Assembly: GCA_023663525.1 (NCBI GenBank)
Contig: JAMPHF010000002.1
Location: 1-64,000 of the forward strand
DNA: 64,000 bases
Direction of reading: 5' to 3'
Origin: Bacteroides sp.
Lineage (GTDB): Bacteria; Bacteroidota; Bacteroidia; Bacteroidales; Muribaculaceae
This document shows positions 11,001 to 18,122 of the stretch, in pieces. The position numbers and the translations under genes are program-made. How positions within the stretch are numbered: position 1 is the first letter of the stretch; every line of letters starts with the position of its first letter. The notes beneath the pieces are model-generated. The model was not told where the DNA came from, searched no databases, and saw only the letters and a program-made list of their open reading frames with translations.

Positions 11001-12459
11001 TGATGTCAGCCGAAAACTCTCCGACTTGATAGACCTTGCCATTGTAACTATACTCGTATGCCACACCAAGGACTTCGTCGGCAGCAAGCGCACTTTTCAA
11101 TGAAATGTAGCCGAGAGTGGAGTTGAGGGTATACTCTGATGATGACAGAAGCCTTGCAGACTCCACCTTCTCATAATCAATACCTCCATCGATTCCGTAT
11201 GCACCGAGAGGAGCCAAAGCCTGCGTCACGGTGTTGATGTTGCGTGCGTCGGGATAATCCGTCTTGATTACTGACAGAAGATTATTTGAAAGATTCGATG
11301 GTTGCTGATAGGCTGCATTAGGTTGCCAATAATTGTTGGCAAGGTGACTGCTTTCACCAAGATCCATGAATGCCACGAAGTTACGGCTTTGATCGAAACG
11401 CGAGTTTCGGTTGGTGATCCAGACCTCTATGCGTGTGATCTTTATGCCTGATGACACGAATGGAAGTCGTGAAGCGAAATTGTCATAATTGTCGCGGAAA
11501 TAGTGACCAAGGAAAAAGTGGCGGTTAGCGTCATATTTGTCTACCTCGATTGAAAAATCCGTGGTCTGGGCTCCACCTTTTGAACTGACTGAAGTAGACT
11601 GTGAGTTTTGCTGCGAGACGAGGGCGGTAGCCGTCAGTTTACCGAACTGTAATTTTGTCTTGAGACCAAACAGAGCCGAACTTCCTCGGATAAGTGACGA
11701 ACCGGTGGTCATGGATACATTGCCTGCTTCAATTGATTTGACTATGTCATCCTCCTTACCCTCATAGGCCAATTTTAGATTTTTAGAGTCGAAATCAAAG
11801 GTCGCATCCGTATTGTAGGTCATATTGAACTTCATTCGGTCGCCTACCGATGCCGCCACGGTTGCCTGTATCTTTTGGTCGAAGTCGAAATATGTCTTTC
11901 GGCGCGAGTCGAGCGACAGGGCGGGATTATCAGTTTTGTTAGACTTGACACCCATAGCTATATTTACAGATCCCTGCGTCTTCAACTGCACGCCTCCCGG
12001 TCCGAATATCTTTTCAAGCGGTCCGAGAGCAAAATTCATGTCGAGGACATTGAACGGCTCTTTGTCAGGCTTGGTGATAGCTTCGGAATTACGCAGATTG
12101 AAATACTCTTGCATCTGTTTTCGTGACTGCCAGCGGTTGTACTGCTCGGGTGAAAGATAAAATGGGGTAGTCACGTCATAGTCACCGAGTTTCGTGCGGA
12201 TAATGTAGAATCCAAGCGACGGATCAAACTCCGCTGTGGTCGAGATATTGGAGGGGGTGGAAAGATCTGCAGCCAGTTCCTGCTTCATGAGATCCTCGTA
12301 GGTCATCGGGATGGGTCTGCTGACAGGGTACTGCAAGGCTACTGAATCGGGAGCTGTGCTTGGCGACATGACCGGAATCACAGGCGCAGGCGGAGTGAAA
12401 CCGCCTGAGGGAGTCTGCGATAAGACATAAAAAGGACCTGTCGCCGTCAAAGTGGCCAC
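5062..12459 (-). CDS. sprA: SprA (Sov), giant outer-membrane translocon of the type IX secretion system
   Basis: About 2465 aa from the first standard start (GTG ending at 12459). SprA forms the very large outer-membrane beta-barrel through which T9SS cargo crosses. Visible family marks: the N-terminal block with DSRRKTYFDFDQKIQ and MKFNMTYNTDATFDFD, long beta-rich Asn/Ser/Thr-rich repeats, and an aromatic C-terminal strand ending FGFNINLSLAR. Gene order ruvA-sprA is shared with other Bacteroidetes. Oddity: the coding frame continues upstream of this GTG for 20 sense codons that encode a convincing signal peptide (KRRR then a hydrophobic run DIFIISSFIAGVATLTA), yet no ATG, GTG or TTG lies between the GTG and the upstream stop at 12520-12522. 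The true start may be CTG at 12505-12507, or an indel may exist. Confidence 0.95.
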   Translation of the reverse strand: MATLTATGPFYVLSQTPSGGFTPPAPVIPVMSPSTAPDSVALQYPVSRPIPMTYEDLMKQELAADLSTPSNISTTAEFDPSLGFYIIRTKLGDYDVTTPFYLSPEQYNRWQSRKQMQEYFNLRNSEAITKPDKEPFNVLDMNFALGPLEKIFGPGGVQLKTQGSVNIAMGVKSNKTDNPALSLDSRRKTYFDFDQKIQATVAASVGDRMKFNMTYNTDATFDFDSKNLKLAYEGKEDDIVKSIEAGNVSMTTGSSLIRGSSALFGLKTKLQFGKLTATALVSQQNSQSTSVSSKGGAQTTDFSIEVDKYDANRHFFLGHYFRDNYDNFASRLPFVSSGIKITRIEVWITNRNSRFDQSRNFVAFMDLGESSHLANNYWQPNAAYQQPSNLSNNLLSVIKTDYPDARNINTVTQALAPLGAYGIDGGIDYEKVESARLLSSSEYTLNSTLGYISLKSALAADEVLGVAYEYSYNGKVYQVGEFSADITSTDQSLYLKLLKSTTVDPRLPMWDLMMKNVYSLGSSSIQKQNFRLNIKYLSDTTGTEINYLPIPSISNIPLLQVMNLDRIDSNEASNPDGFFDFIEGYTVLSGQGKIIFPVVEPFGSHLEKKIGNPALAEPYLYQQLYDSTQIVARQFADRNKFILTGRYQGSAGGSQIRLNAFNVPRGSVVVTAGGVVLVENSDYTVDYAMGVVTITNQSIIDSGQSINVSLEDQSQFSTQRKTLLGLDLNYQFNKDFNLGATIMHFSEKALTEKVNIGDEVVNNTIWGLNTQYHTNFMWLTNLLNKIPTVNATQPSSFSLQAEFANLIPHKQKSGSTHGSSYIDDFENAQYGIDLRSPYSWFLASTPYDPSGDALFPEGALSNNVDYGKNRALINWYFIDRMFTARNSSLCPGYIKSDAAQLNNPYVREIYTYEVFPGRQQTYGESNTIQTLNLSFYPTERGPYNLDATDIDDQGNLLYPERRWGGIMRKMENTNFESSNIEYVQFWMLSPFLDPDNDNLSGGDLYLNFGEISEDILKDGLKSYENGMPVDGNDEFLQNTVWGRVSSQNSLTYAFDNNTNSRLPQDVGLDGLINEAEFGFSTYSDYLERLRSKLPAATIERMQQDQFSPFNDPAGDNYHFFRGYDYDEEKLGVIERYKRYNGVEGNSLSPQDAPDPLYQSSRALPDVEDINQDNTLNEYERYFQYKVSIRPEDLVVGKNYITDKQVSIVPNTDGTTREMVWYQFKIPLSDYQKVVGNITDFSTIRFARMFMTGFKAVTHLRFATFELVRGEWRPYDFNLNTRGDAPAEGELDVSVVNIEENMKREPVNYVLPPGVTRITDPGQQQIVQLNEQSMSMKVTGLQPGDARGVYRNTRQDLRNYKRLQMWIHAEKLIDDLTNLRSGEVSAFIRLGSDVRSNFYEYEIPLELTPAGKYADDQSGRNAVWPRSNFMDFDLQSLVNLKKERNRAKNENQPGVGFATLFTGRDPHNERNRMAVMGNPSLSDIRVMMVGVRNNASTTKDAVVWLNELKVTDFNSEGGWAAKANVNLGVSDIATLNFGAHIETAGFGSVDQSLNARRMDDYEQYNFAMQVDAGRFLPEKVKLRAPIYYSVSKEKITPKYNPLDQDVRLKDALDDCTTEAQRDSIKAFAVENSTVKSFSISGLKFDVKSKNPMPWDPANFTLNFSFNKQSKTDPTTEYENTNDYRGSLQYSYTPYVKGLRPFSFIKSKSRNLKFVKEWEVNYLPTNISFLTTMSRYYYELQTRSESDVDFQLPVSVSKNFIWDRQFALSWNLTKSLSVNFNSNTSARIEETMGAVNRKLFPDRYKEWKDTVIQSLLHLGTPWSYNQSFVVSYRAPFSRIPVLDWLTGNASYNSTYRWDRGAEVDGVEMGNSIANQAAWNVDGRVNFESLYNKWSYTKKVSQRFKTRGGQTKPKKAKKFERTYALLPDTTLNIRHNLRNSKVKVTATTVDGKPFRVTHKVVDANNVAILTRGDQNIKFTIEEILKDDKSVWKEIGEYATRFLMSPRSAAVRFRSTQSLSLPLFRPDIGNVFGQSRSYGPMSPGLDFAFGFAGEDYINKALRRGWLITDDGQTSPAIFSRTNELNIEMTLEPVRGLKIMLTTNRTDNRTRSTQFMYDNMPTTLAGSYTKTHVALKTALKHFKADNGYESDAFNQFLANIPVITDRVRSEYEGLRYPMGGAMTGNVNAGNPFNPEVGDVSRTSSDILIPAFIAAYTGTDARKQYLTPFPSFSAALPNWRVTYDGLLYIGNLKNIFKAFTLSHAYQCTYSVGSYSSYLNWMSADAGGDLGFTIDELTGNPIPTSPYNISSVAITEKFAPLIGAAVTLKNDLTVSAEYRDARTLTLNTSAGQIVEANQRGITFGLGYKIVGFNTVLKMKGSGRGISNDLSINADFNLSETQALIRRIETAYTQATSGTRTLTLNFTASYVMSRRLTIGAYFDHQVNTPLVSSTSYPTTNSSFGFNINLSLAR

Positions 12460-12519
12460 GCCGGCGATAAAACTTGAGATAATGAATATGTCGCGCCTTC
12501 GTTTCAGGACTTCTGTAAG
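12460..12519 (-). other. In-frame signal-peptide coding segment upstream of the annotated sprA start
   Basis: Read leftward in the sprA frame these 20 codons give LTEVLKRRRDIFIISSFIAG, continuing directly into VATLTATG of the annotated protein. Together they make a positive n-region and a hydrophobic core, expected for an outer-membrane protein. The only plausible start inside is CTG (12505-12507). Alternatively, a one-base deletion near 12508 would join the ATG-started frame MKIHHLAYRS to LKRRRDIF. Confidence 0.7.
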
Positions 12520-12637
12520 CTAAATGATGAATCTTCATATGCATTGCCATTCGGCGTGTGACCCGTTTTTCGGTATCACATGCTGAATCAACAGCATTGT
12601 TACTGACATTTGGCTATTCATCAAGTCATGGACAAGT

Positions 12638-13231
12638 CTACATCATGCTCAGAGCCTTCTTAATGGCAACTTCGACTTTTACGGCCGGATCCGCGTCAAA
12701 AATGCGGCGGAGAACCTTCTGCGATTGCTGCTTTTGGAAACCAAGAGCAGTGAGAGCAGCAAGAGCTTCCTCATAGACTTCATTGGACACGCCTATAACG
12801 TCAGACTGTAAAGATAACGTAGGATCAATGGGTTTTATTTTATCCTTCAAGTCAACTATTATGCGCTGCGCCGTCTTGACTCCGATTCCCTTGACATTTT
12901 TAAGCATCGAATGGTCTCCAGAGGTGATGACTCGCTGAAGTTCGGTCACGGGTATCGATGAGAGAATAAGCATAGCTGTGTTCGGACCTACGCCGGAAAC
13001 ACCAATGAGGAGTCTGAAAAGCTCACGTTCTTCCGCCGAAAGAAATCCGTAGAGCAGATGCGAATCCTCACGGATTACCTCATGCAACAGCACTTTCAGC
13101 TCCCCGCCCGAACGCTGGATCTCCTCGAAACTCGCAAGAGATATGTTTATCATATAGCCGATTGAACCGGCCTCAATTACTACGTAGGTAGGTGTTATCT
13201 CAGTTGCCACACCTTTTATATATTCAAGCAT
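12638..13231 (-). CDS. ruvA: Holliday junction branch migration protein RuvA
   Basis: A 197-aa protein that forms the tetrameric Holliday-junction-binding core on which RuvB hexamers drive branch migration. Seen: the N-terminal OB-fold (MLEYIKGVATEITPTYVVIE), two helix-hairpin-helix motifs (GVSGVGPNTA around residue 80 and NVKGIGVKTAQRI around 115), and a C-terminal UBA-like domain (EEALAALTALGFQ) that contacts RuvB. Normal length. The gene lies 130-180 bases upstream of sprA on the same strand. A possible minus-strand -7 box TAAATTTG lies at 13271-13278. Confidence 0.97.
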   Translation of the reverse strand: MLEYIKGVATEITPTYVVIEAGSIGYMINISLASFEEIQRSGGELKVLLHEVIREDSHLLYGFLSAEERELFRLLIGVSGVGPNTAMLILSSIPVTELQRVITSGDHSMLKNVKGIGVKTAQRIIVDLKDKIKPIDPTLSLQSDVIGVSNEVYEEALAALTALGFQKQQSQKVLRRIFDADPAVKVEVAIKKALSMM

Positions 13232-13286
13232 TGTACAGGCTGTTTACGTTTGTTGTTCTGGATTGACTCACAAATTTAATCTTTTA

Positions 13287-13318
13287 TTTTCAATTTTCTA
13301 CCAAATCGGCTAACTTTG
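13287..13318 (+). promoter_or_regulatory. Promoter of the pseudouridine synthase gene
   Basis: TTTT (13287-13290), 20 bases, TAACTTTG (13311-13318). The -7 box is a perfect consensus match and the -33 box is off by one base. It leaves a short leader before the ATG at 13350 and rules out the in-frame TTG at 13338 as a likely start. Confidence 0.6.
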
Positions 13319-13349
13319 CGGTATATAATACAAACATTTGTCTTTCCCA

Positions 13350-14039
13350 ATGAAAGTAGTCTACGAGGATAACCACATTATTATAATAGATAAAGCATCC
13401 GGTGAAATCGTGCAGGGCGACAAGACCGGCGACGAGCCTCTTGTCGAGACCGTGAAACAATGGCTGAAAAAGAAATATGACAAACCGGGCAACGTGTTCT
13501 GCGGTGTTGTCCACCGTCTTGACCGCCCTGTCAGCGGTCTGGTCGTATTTGCCAAGACCTCCAAAGCTCTCGCGCGACTGAATGAAATGTTTCGTGAGGG
13601 AAAGGTGGAAAAGACATACTGGGCTTTGAGCCGGAATATGCCTGAACCGCCTGAGGGAAAGCTCATCCACTACATCACGACCACCGAGAAGAACAACAAG
13701 AGCTATGCTTCGCTCACCGAACGTAACGGCTCCAAGCGCGCAGTCCTGACCTATAAGCTGCTCGCATCATCTGACCGTTATAATCTGATAGAAGTGAAAC
13801 TTGAAACCGGACGCAAGCATCAGATCCGCGTACAGCTCTCAGCCATCGGCTGCCCCATAAAAGGCGATTTGAAATATGGCGACAAACGCAGCAATCCTGA
13901 CGGGTCAATCTCCCTCATGGCACGACGCATACGGTTTGTCCATCCGGTCTCCGGCGAGATGATTGATGTGAAAGCAGCACTTCCTGACGACAATCTTTGG
14001 CATGCTTTTGATAAAATCGACTGTGAGGATGAAAAATGA
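13350..14039 (+). CDS. RluA-family RNA pseudouridine synthase
   Basis: A 229-aa protein from ATG 13350 (MKVVYEDNHIIIIDKASG). Isomerises a uridine in rRNA or tRNA; the exact site cannot be told from sequence. The catalytic motif HRLDRPVSG with the conserved Asp at residue 58 is plain. Further family blocks are TYWALSR, a Lys-rich stretch, and ETGRKHQIRVQLSAIGCPIKGDLKYG. No N-terminal S4 domain is present, so it is the short form. It is first in a rightward run with the two acyltransferases. Its stop lies 13 bases before the preferred ATG of the next gene, or overlaps the alternative start at 14029. Confidence 0.93.
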   Translation: MKVVYEDNHIIIIDKASGEIVQGDKTGDEPLVETVKQWLKKKYDKPGNVFCGVVHRLDRPVSGLVVFAKTSKALARLNEMFREGKVEKTYWALSRNMPEPPEGKLIHYITTTEKNNKSYASLTERNGSKRAVLTYKLLASSDRYNLIEVKLETGRKHQIRVQLSAIGCPIKGDLKYGDKRSNPDGSISLMARRIRFVHPVSGEMIDVKAALPDDNLWHAFDKIDCEDEK

Positions 14040-14052
14040 GGCTACAAGCGCG

Positions 14053-14871
14053 ATGCGCATTGACATTGATGAAGTGCTCAGACAGCGTCTGCCGGGATGC
14101 CATAAATTCATTCCTCGTTTTCTTGTCAAAGCTCTTGAAAAGGTCATTTGTCAGGACGGGTTGAACCAACTGCTCAGTGACAATGCAGACAAAAGTGGTG
14201 TGGATTTTTGTAAGGGGGTCATCAATGACCTTGATGTATCATACCGTGTCCACGGGTCTCTCCCAACTCACGATTCGAGAGTCATAATAGTGTCCAATCA
14301 TCCTCTCGGTGGGCTTGACGGCATGATTCTCGCCGCAATGGTCTCTGACATGTACGGAGGTCGAAAGGATGTGAAATTCGTTGTCAATGATCTGCTGACC
14401 TTTGTGGCTCCCCTGCGTCCGATATTCCTTGGTGTCAACAAGCACGGGAGTCAGTCGCGGGAAGCGGCACGGCAACTCGACGAAGCATTCGATGGCGACT
14501 CCCCGATGCTGATGTTTCCTGCCGGTCTTGTCTCAAGGCGCGGTGCAGACGGAACGGTTGCAGACCTTACATGGAACAAGATGGTGGTCAATAAGGCAAT
14601 CTCGTCAAAAAGAGATATAATTCCCTTGCATTTTGGAGGTGAAAATTCCTCGTTTTTTTATAAATTTGCACGTCTTAGGACTCGTCTTGGTCTCAAATTC
14701 AACATTGAGATGGTCAGACTGCCGGGAGAAGTTTTCAAAAGTGCCGGTAAAACCTTTGACATTCAAATAGGTAATCCAATCCCGTGGGAAAGCCTCCGGG
14801 GTGGACGGGAAGCATCGGCACAAGCTGCGCTCTTGCGCGATGCAGTCTATAATCTTGTCAACAGAAAATAG
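14053..14871 (+). CDS. PlsC-like acyltransferase, probable glycine-lipid O-acyltransferase (GlsA-like)
   Basis: About 272 aa (ATG at 14053, MRIDIDEVLRQRLPGC; ATG 14029 overlapping the previous stop is also possible). The acyltransferase signature is SNHPLGGLDG, with the His and Asp set in a slightly longer spacing than the HX4D of classical PlsC, as in OlsF/Gls-type enzymes. MFPAGLVSRRG is the second substrate-binding block. A GNAT/hemolysin-like acyltransferase follows 43 bases later. In Bacteroides thetaiotaomicron such an adjacent pair (GlsB, GlsA) makes N-acyl then N,O-diacyl glycine lipids. By analogy this enzyme would add the second acyl chain to the hydroxyl of the N-acylated intermediate at the inner membrane. 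The substrate is inferred from context. Confidence 0.78.
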   Translation: MRIDIDEVLRQRLPGCHKFIPRFLVKALEKVICQDGLNQLLSDNADKSGVDFCKGVINDLDVSYRVHGSLPTHDSRVIIVSNHPLGGLDGMILAAMVSDMYGGRKDVKFVVNDLLTFVAPLRPIFLGVNKHGSQSREAARQLDEAFDGDSPMLMFPAGLVSRRGADGTVADLTWNKMVVNKAISSKRDIIPLHFGGENSSFFYKFARLRTRLGLKFNIEMVRLPGEVFKSAGKTFDIQIGNPIPWESLRGGREASAQAALLRDAVYNLVNRK

Positions 14872-14914
14872 ACAGTCCCACAAGTGTATGTGATACGAAA
14901 ATGAATTCATATTC

Positions 14915-15871
14915 ATGACCGAAAAGATAATTGATCCAATCGACAGTGCGCTGATTGAGGCAGAGCTGACATCAGAACGATTTTTACGAGAGACCAACAA
15001 AGGTCAGAACGAAATCTATGTGATTGACGGACGTGAATGCACGGCCACCATGCGTGAGATCGGGCGTCTGCGCGAACTCGCATTCCGCGCTGCGGGTGGA
15101 GGCACCGGCAAGGAGTGTGACATTGATGAGTTTGACCTCATGGATCCCCCCTGCCGTCAGTTGATAGTCTGGGATCCTGAGTCGAAACTCATTCTCGGCG
15201 GATACCGCTTCATTACCGGCGACGATATTCTCATCGATCCCAAAGGATGTCCGCGCATTGCAACAAGCCACATGTTTCAGTTCTCCGAACGTTTCATCAA
15301 TGAATATCTTCCCTTTACGATTGAATTGGGCAGATCGTTCGTGAGACTTGAATACCAGTCATCGCGTGCAGGAGCCAAGGCCATATTCGCACTCGATAAT
15401 CTTTGGGACGGTCTCGGCGCACTTACTGTGGTCTATCCCAAAATCAAATATCTTTTCGGGAAAATGACCATGTATCCCAACTATCACCGCGAGTGTCGCG
15501 ACATGATTCTCTATTTTCTCCACAAACACTTCCCGGATACCGAACATCTTGTCCGGCCGTTCAATCCATGCCTGGCGGAGACAAACCGTCAATCAATGGA
15601 CCGGCTTTTCATTGGCAAGACATTCAAAGAGGATTATAAGATACTTAATCATGCCATACGCGAATTTGGATTTAATATCCCTCCGCTCGTCAACTCCTAC
15701 ATGAGCCTTTCGCCTACGATGAAAATGTTTGGTACAGCCATCAACGATGAGTTCGGTGACGTTGAGGAAAGTGGCATATTTTTTGCCATTTCCGACATTT
15801 TCGAGGAAAAGAAGCAGCGTCACATCGGATCATATCATCCCGTGACCGAGACACAACACATGCAATCATAA
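14915..15871 (+). CDS. GNAT/hemolysin-like N-acyltransferase, probable glycine N-acyltransferase (GlsB-like)
   Basis: A 318-aa protein of the hemolysin-related acyl-ACP dependent GNAT group, which includes OlsB and GlsB. Seen: MREIGRLRELAFRAAGGGTG (residues about 46-65), the acidic DEFDLMDPPCRQLIVWDPE strand, LILGGYRF, then FTIELGRSFVRLEYQ, all typical of this group. Members attach a 3-hydroxy fatty acid to the amino group of an amino acid. The PlsC-like gene just upstream suggests the glycine-lipid pathway. No signal peptide or membrane span is evident, consistent with action at the cytoplasmic face. Substrate choice (glycine against ornithine or serine) is not readable here. Confidence 0.8.
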   Translation: MTEKIIDPIDSALIEAELTSERFLRETNKGQNEIYVIDGRECTATMREIGRLRELAFRAAGGGTGKECDIDEFDLMDPPCRQLIVWDPESKLILGGYRFITGDDILIDPKGCPRIATSHMFQFSERFINEYLPFTIELGRSFVRLEYQSSRAGAKAIFALDNLWDGLGALTVVYPKIKYLFGKMTMYPNYHRECRDMILYFLHKHFPDTEHLVRPFNPCLAETNRQSMDRLFIGKTFKEDYKILNHAIREFGFNIPPLVNSYMSLSPTMKMFGTAINDEFGDVEESGIFFAISDIFEEKKQRHIGSYHPVTETQHMQS

Positions 15872-15902
15872 AGATAACCCTCAAAACATACATATAATAA
15901 TT

Positions 15903-16934
15903 ATGGAAAGAATCTTAGTTACCGGCGGTACAGGCTACATTGGTTCACATACTGTTGTCGAACTACAAGAAGCCGGCTATGATGTTGTCATCATTGACAA
16001 TCTCTCAAACTCCAACCGCAATGTGGTTGACGGTATAGAGCGAATCACAGGTAAACGGCCTGACTTTGTGGAAGGTGACTGTACCGACATTGAGACTCTG
16101 CGCAAACTTTTCGCAGACTATCCCGGCATAAAAGGCATTATCAATTTCGCAGCCTCTAAAGCTGTCGGAGAGAGTATGCAAAAACCAATTCTCTACTATC
16201 GCAACAATCTCAACACGCTTCTCAATCTCCTCGACCTCATGGGTCCGAACGGAGTCAAGGGAATAGTGTTCTCATCCTCATGCACCGTATATGGCGAACC
16301 GGATGTCAATCCTGTAACTGAGAAATCGCCAATCAAGAAAGCAACCTCCCCCTACGGAAACACTAAACAGATTTCAGAGGAGATCATCACCGATGTCATT
16401 AATGCCGGTGCACCGTTCAAGAGTGTGATTCTGCGTTACTTCAACCCGGTGGGCGCGCATCCGTCTGCCGAAATCGGTGAACTTCCCAATGGCGTTCCTC
16501 AGAACCTGATTCCATACCTCACGCAAACAGCAATCGGCATACGCAAGGAACTCAGCGTGTTTGGCGATGACTACAATACACCCGACGGCTCATGTATCCG
16601 TGATTATATTAATGTGGTGGATCTCGCTAAAGCCCACGTCATTGCCGTAAGACGAATGCTCGAAGACAAAAGCGAGGCCAAAATAGAGATTTTCAACCTC
16701 GGGACAGGCAACGGTGTCTCCGTACTTGAACTTATCAATACATTCGAGAGTGCTACGGGTGTGAAAGTGCCGCACAAGATTGTCGGTCGTCGAGCCGGAG
16801 ACATTGAAAAAGTATGGGCCGACCCTACCTATGCAAATGAAGTGCTTGGATGGAAGGCAGACTCATCGCTCGCCGACACCATGCGCTCGGCATGGGCTTG
16901 GCAACTCAAATTGAGAGAAAGAGGTGTGATGTAG
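15903..16934 (+). CDS. galE: UDP-glucose 4-epimerase
   Basis: Interconverts UDP-glucose and UDP-galactose (possibly also the N-acetyl forms) with bound NAD, for galactose use and glycan precursors. 343 aa, normal length. An extended SDR: VTGGTGYIGSHT nucleotide-binding motif at the N-terminus, FSSSCTVYGEP and the catalytic SPYGNTK (YxxxK) in the middle, and RYFNPVGAHPS, typical of GalE. The ATG at 15903 lies 31 bases after the acyltransferase gene, so it may be cotranscribed with it. A compact hairpin at 16958-16978 follows. Confidence 0.95.
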   Translation: MERILVTGGTGYIGSHTVVELQEAGYDVVIIDNLSNSNRNVVDGIERITGKRPDFVEGDCTDIETLRKLFADYPGIKGIINFAASKAVGESMQKPILYYRNNLNTLLNLLDLMGPNGVKGIVFSSSCTVYGEPDVNPVTEKSPIKKATSPYGNTKQISEEIITDVINAGAPFKSVILRYFNPVGAHPSAEIGELPNGVPQNLIPYLTQTAIGIRKELSVFGDDYNTPDGSCIRDYINVVDLAKAHVIAVRRMLEDKSEAKIEIFNLGTGNGVSVLELINTFESATGVKVPHKIVGRRAGDIEKVWADPTYANEVLGWKADSSLADTMRSAWAWQLKLRERGVM

Positions 16935-16957
16935 AAATCCATGTCTCGTTTTGTTTA

Positions 16958-16978
16958 TACGAGAATAATATTCTCGTA
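16958..16978 (+). terminator. Hairpin after galE
   Basis: TACGAGAAT, loop AAT, ATTCTCGTA: a perfect 9-bp stem starting 24 bases after the galE stop. No T-run follows. Confidence 0.45.
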
Positions 16979-16987
16979 ACGACTAAA

Positions 16988-17036
16988 AATAAATTTTAGA
17001 AATATGGGAACATATTTCTAAAATTTATTAATTTTG
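16988..17036 (+). promoter_or_regulatory. Perfect 19-bp palindrome abutting the lplA promoter -7 box
   Basis: The left arm 16988-17006, loop GGAA, and right arm 17011-17029 are exact complements. The last base of the right arm is the T of TAATTTTG (17029-17036), a consensus -7 box whose start point would fall about 50 bases before lplA. The element could be a terminator for galE, an operator on the lplA-gcv promoter, or both. No -33 box is seen at the usual distance, where the palindrome lies instead. Confidence 0.55.
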
Positions 17037-17094
17037 CACAGACCTGATTGCCGACGGTCACATAATTACAAAACCAAAAATCTACTAAGATTCC

Positions 17095-18075
17095 ATGGAC
17101 TTAGTCATACTCAATGACTCGCAACCGCGTCGATTGGCGTTTTATCTTGCCGAGGAGGAGTATCTCGCACACCATTACCCCGAGCGGGACTTCTTTTTTG
17201 CATGGCAGGTGAAACCGTCAGTCATAGTGGGGCGTCACCAATTGTTGCAGAAAGAGATTGATGTTGATTTTTGCAAGGACAAAGGAATCGAGATTTTTCG
17301 CCGTAAGAGTGGTGGAGGTGCGGTTGTAGCCGACATGAATAATATCATGTTTTCATACGTCACTTCGTCCGATGATGTCTGTTCGACATTCGGTGAATAT
17401 ACATCCATGATAGCCTCCGCCTTGCGTCAGCTCGGGCTGGAAGCGTCAGATAATTCCCGCAATGACATATTGATAGGAGACCGTAAAGTATCCGGTAATG
17501 CCTACTATCATCTCCCCGGCCGAAGCATTGTGCATGGCACCATGCTCTATGACTATGATCCGGCACTAATGGCTACCGTATTGAGACCATCGGTAACGAA
17601 ACTTGCATCGCATGGCGTGAAATCAGTCCACAGCCGCGTTACCACAATCCGTGAGCATCGCCCGGATCTTTCACTTCCTGATTTTCTTGATCATGTAATC
17701 CGTCACGTATGTCATAACGGTAACACGCTTGTATTATCGAACGACGAGATAAAGGAAATTGAGAAAATCGAGCAGGAGTACTACAACCCGCAATGGATTG
17801 AGGGGAATAATCCAAAAGGGACAATCAGACACCGCGAACGGATTGAGAATGTCGGTGAAATTGAAGTTGACATGTCATTGTCAAGAGGTATGATTGACAG
17901 TCTGACACTCACCGGAGATTTCTTTGGGAATGCTGAAGCTGAATCAACTATCTCAAATGCACTTACCGGGACACCATACGACAAGGATAGTGTCAGCCTC
18001 TCTCTCGCTAAAATCGATTTTCCGAAACTGATCAACGGACTGACGACAGAACGGTTTGTTGATTTGATATTTTGA
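17095..18075 (+). CDS. lplA: Lipoate-protein ligase A
   Basis: A 326-aa enzyme that activates lipoate with ATP and transfers it to a lysine of lipoyl domains. Seen: the diagnostic RRKSGGGAV motif around residues 65-73, GRHQLLQKEID upstream of it, NDILIGDRKVSGNAYY in the middle, and a C-terminal accessory domain (about 240-326). It stands directly upstream of gcvT-gcvH-gcvP-lpd in the same direction, 47 bases before gcvT, so its most obvious client is GcvH (K60). This is strong contextual support for a salvage route of lipoylation. Transcription likely starts at the TAATTTTG box at 17029. Confidence 0.93.
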   Translation: MDLVILNDSQPRRLAFYLAEEEYLAHHYPERDFFFAWQVKPSVIVGRHQLLQKEIDVDFCKDKGIEIFRRKSGGGAVVADMNNIMFSYVTSSDDVCSTFGEYTSMIASALRQLGLEASDNSRNDILIGDRKVSGNAYYHLPGRSIVHGTMLYDYDPALMATVLRPSVTKLASHGVKSVHSRVTTIREHRPDLSLPDFLDHVIRHVCHNGNTLVLSNDEIKEIEKIEQEYYNPQWIEGNNPKGTIRHRERIENVGEIEVDMSLSRGMIDSLTLTGDFFGNAEAESTISNALTGTPYDKDSVSLSLAKIDFPKLINGLTTERFVDLIF

Positions 18076-18122
18076 AAGTAAGAACACTTGAAACATAACC
18101 TTAAATTACCAATCCTAATAAA

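Noticed and set aside
12224..12550. ATG-started frame of 108 codons over the 5' end of sprA
   Set aside because: Mostly overlaps sprA in another frame; only its first codons matter, as a possible lost N-terminus if an indel exists.
18076..18122. Possible glycine riboswitch before gcvT
   Set aside because: The gap is only 47 bases and shows none of the paired aptamer cores; the lplA leader is also too short.
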